Below, one piece after another: positions 62,585 through 64,000 of a stretch of DNA of 64,000 nt (positions are counted from its first letter, which is position 1; each line of letters opens with the position of its first letter). This DNA is from Hymenobacter sp. DG01 (GTDB lineage: Bacteria > Bacteroidota > Bacteroidia > Cytophagales > Hymenobacteraceae): NCBI RefSeq assembly GCF_006352025.1, contig NZ_CP040936.1, positions 1,302,001 to 1,366,000 of the forward strand. Reading direction: 5' to 3'. A program made the position numbers and the translations under genes. The notes below the pieces were generated by a model. It was not told the DNA's origin, ran no database searches, and was given only the letters and a program-made list of their open reading frames with translations.

Positions 62585-64000
62585 ATGGCAGCCTACCTTC
62601 CGCTTGAAGACTACGGCCTGATTGGCAACCTGCACACCGTGGCACTGGTTTCCAAGATTGGGTCCCTTGATTATCTGCCCTTCACCCGCTTCGATTCGCC
62701 CACCATTTTCGCGGCCCTGCTGGATGCGGAGAAAGGCGGCTCCTGGGTGTTGCAGCCCACGGGCGCCGGCGTGCGCAGCAAGCAGCTGTATCTGCCCGAT
62801 ACGGGGGTACTGCTCACGCGCTTTTTCACCGATGAGGGCATAGCCGAACTCACGGACTTTATGCCCGTGAAGCGCTATGAGCAGAACTGCGCGGTAGTCC
62901 GGACGGTGCGGGTAATCAAGGGCTCTATGGAATTCCGGATGCAGTGCGCGCCCCGCTTCGACTATGCCTGCACCTCCCACCAGGCCCAGCCGCAGCCCGA
63001 CGGCAGCATCCTGTTTAGGAGCGACGGGCCCGACGGATTTCAGTTCCGGCTCCTGGGCAACCAACCGTTTGATGCCACCGGCCCGGGCGACGCTGTAGGC
63101 TGCTGGCGCCTGCAGGCCGGCGAAACAGCCGGCTTCGTGATTGAGGCTACCCCCGTCAGTGACCCCAGCTTCATTGCCCGCGACCTGGCCCACTACACCG
63201 AGGCCGCGTTTGCAGATACACTCCGCTTCTGGCGGGAGTGGGTGGAAAGCAGCACCTACACCGGCCGCTGGCGCGAAACCGTGCTGCGCTCGGCCATCAC
63301 CCTCAAGCTACTTACCTCCCTGCAGTATGGCTCCACAGTAGCCGCTGCCACCTTCTCGCTGCCTGAAGCCGTGGGTGGGGTCCGGAACTGGGACTACCGC
63401 TACACCTGGATCCGGGACGCGGCCTTTACCATGTACGCCTTCCTGCGCCTGGGCTTCATGCAGGAATCGAAGGCTTTTCTGCGCTGGATTATGGACCGCT
63501 GCGTGCAACTCCCGGAGGCCGGCGACCTGCAGCTGATGTACGCCGTGGATGGCACCTCCGACCTGCCGGAGCAGGAACTGGACCACCTCAGCGGCTACCG
63601 CGACTCCCGGCCCGTGCGCATCGGCAACGGCGCTTCCCGGCAGTTTCAGCTGGATATCTACGGGGAGCTGCTCGATACCATTTACCTCTACAACAAGTAC
63701 GGCGGGGCCATTACCTACGATTTCTGGCAGCACGTATGCCGGCTGGTAAACTACGTGGCCGATAACTGGCAGCGGGCCGACCACGGCATCTGGGAAGTGC
63801 GCGACGAGGACCGGGAGTTCCTTTCGGGCAAGATGATGTGCTGGGTGGCCTTGGACCGCGCCATCCGCATTGCCCGCGACCGGTCGTTTCCGGCTCCGCT
63901 GGTGGAGTGGCACCGCATCCGCGACGAGATTTACCAGGATGTGTACGAGCACTACTGGAGCGAAGAGCGGCAGGCTTTCGTGCAGGCCAGGGGTAGCGAG
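62585..64000 (+). CDS. Glycoside hydrolase family 15 glucoamylase-like protein (3' truncated)
   Basis: ATG at 62585; the frame stays open for 472 codons to the window end, so the C-terminus is cut. The N-terminal beta-sandwich domain (about 1-210) begins YLPLEDYGLIGNLHTVALVSKIGSLDYLPFTRFDSP. The (alpha/alpha)6 catalytic domain holds the conserved GGVRNWDYRYTWIRDAAFTMYAFLRLGF. Cleaves alpha-glucosidic bonds in glucans, trehalose or trehalose-like substrates; which is not clear. No signal peptide, so probably cytoplasmic. Confidence 0.9.
   Translation, partial: MAAYLPLEDYGLIGNLHTVALVSKIGSLDYLPFTRFDSPTIFAALLDAEKGGSWVLQPTGAGVRSKQLYLPDTGVLLTRFFTDEGIAELTDFMPVKRYEQNCAVVRTVRVIKGSMEFRMQCAPRFDYACTSHQAQPQPDGSILFRSDGPDGFQFRLLGNQPFDATGPGDAVGCWRLQAGETAGFVIEATPVSDPSFIARDLAHYTEAAFADTLRFWREWVESSTYTGRWRETVLRSAITLKLLTSLQYGSTVAAATFSLPEAVGGVRNWDYRYTWIRDAAFTMYAFLRLGFMQESKAFLRWIMDRCVQLPEAGDLQLMYAVDGTSDLPEQELDHLSGYRDSRPVRIGNGASRQFQLDIYGELLDTIYLYNKYGGAITYDFWQHVCRLVNYVADNWQRADHGIWEVRDEDREFLSGKMMCWVALDRAIRIARDRSFPAPLVEWHRIRDEIYQDVYEHYWSEERQAFVQARGSE

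Overview
The window looks like a chromosomal segment from a Bacteroidota bacterium, most likely a Hymenobacter-like member of the Cytophagales. I base this on high GC (roughly 60% by eye), near-absence of Shine-Dalgarno sequences, promoters with the Bacteroidota -7 box TAnnTTTG, and typical lineage families (287-residue primary sigma factor, DUF4199, START-like protein, PorE-like OmpA protein, long LptF/G permease, YkuD_2-type L,D-transpeptidase). It is mostly housekeeping DNA: no CRISPR array, prophage, integrase or insertion sequence was seen. Start codons were re-chosen where homologous N-termini, promoter boxes or lipoprotein signals argue for a shorter protein.

Layout. 0-8.4 kb: M23/LysM peptidase, trxB, rpoD, pnp, rpsO, LptF/G permease and START-like gene, all on the minus strand. 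8.5-10.2 kb: tRNA-Met(CAT) followed by a lower-GC stretch with a decayed membrane-protein gene, a small STAS-like gene and a 43-codon membrane ORF. 10.2-13.9 kb: the thrS-infC-rpmI-rplT cluster, with infC starting at ATA behind a strong Shine-Dalgarno. 14-16 kb: two TPR proteins. 16.2-21.3 kb: parE-parC topoisomerase IV. 21.4-25.6 kb: AI-2E transporter family protein, DUF2383 protein, exonuclease/GIY-YIG fusion and a second STAS-like gene. 25.7-29.1 kb: a divergent pair of paralogous lipoproteins with atypical-kinase-like motifs. 29.3-41.5 kb: topoisomerase IB, two M48 proteases, App1 phosphatase, MtgA, Lon-N protein, metallophosphoesterase, lipid kinase, L,D-transpeptidase and small envelope proteins. 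41.7-54.6 kb: ABC-F, outer-membrane barrel, hydroxyacyl-CoA dehydrogenase, MsrA, DapD, glycosyltransferase, FabH, DtxR, MnmE and citrate synthase. 54.7-64 kb: two small LTxxQ-like proteins, PorE-like OmpA protein, queE, folD, lepA, GlcG/HbpS protein and a GH15 glucoamylase cut by the window end.

Many genes serve translation and RNA turnover (rpoD, pnp, rpsO, infC, thrS, rplT, rpmI, lepA, mnmE, ABC-F) or the envelope (M23, MtgA, L,D-transpeptidase, LptF/G, PorE-like, lipoproteins). Most transcription units are short and end in strong hairpins, several shared by convergent genes.

The items most worth a second look are: the divergent kinase-like lipoprotein pair, one member of which has lost the catalytic-loop residues; a strongly over-represented CTACCCC/GGGGTAG word that seems to override codon choice; several intergenic palindromes built from short repeated words, including two copies of one element that carries a terminator hairpin; and the unusual infC start.
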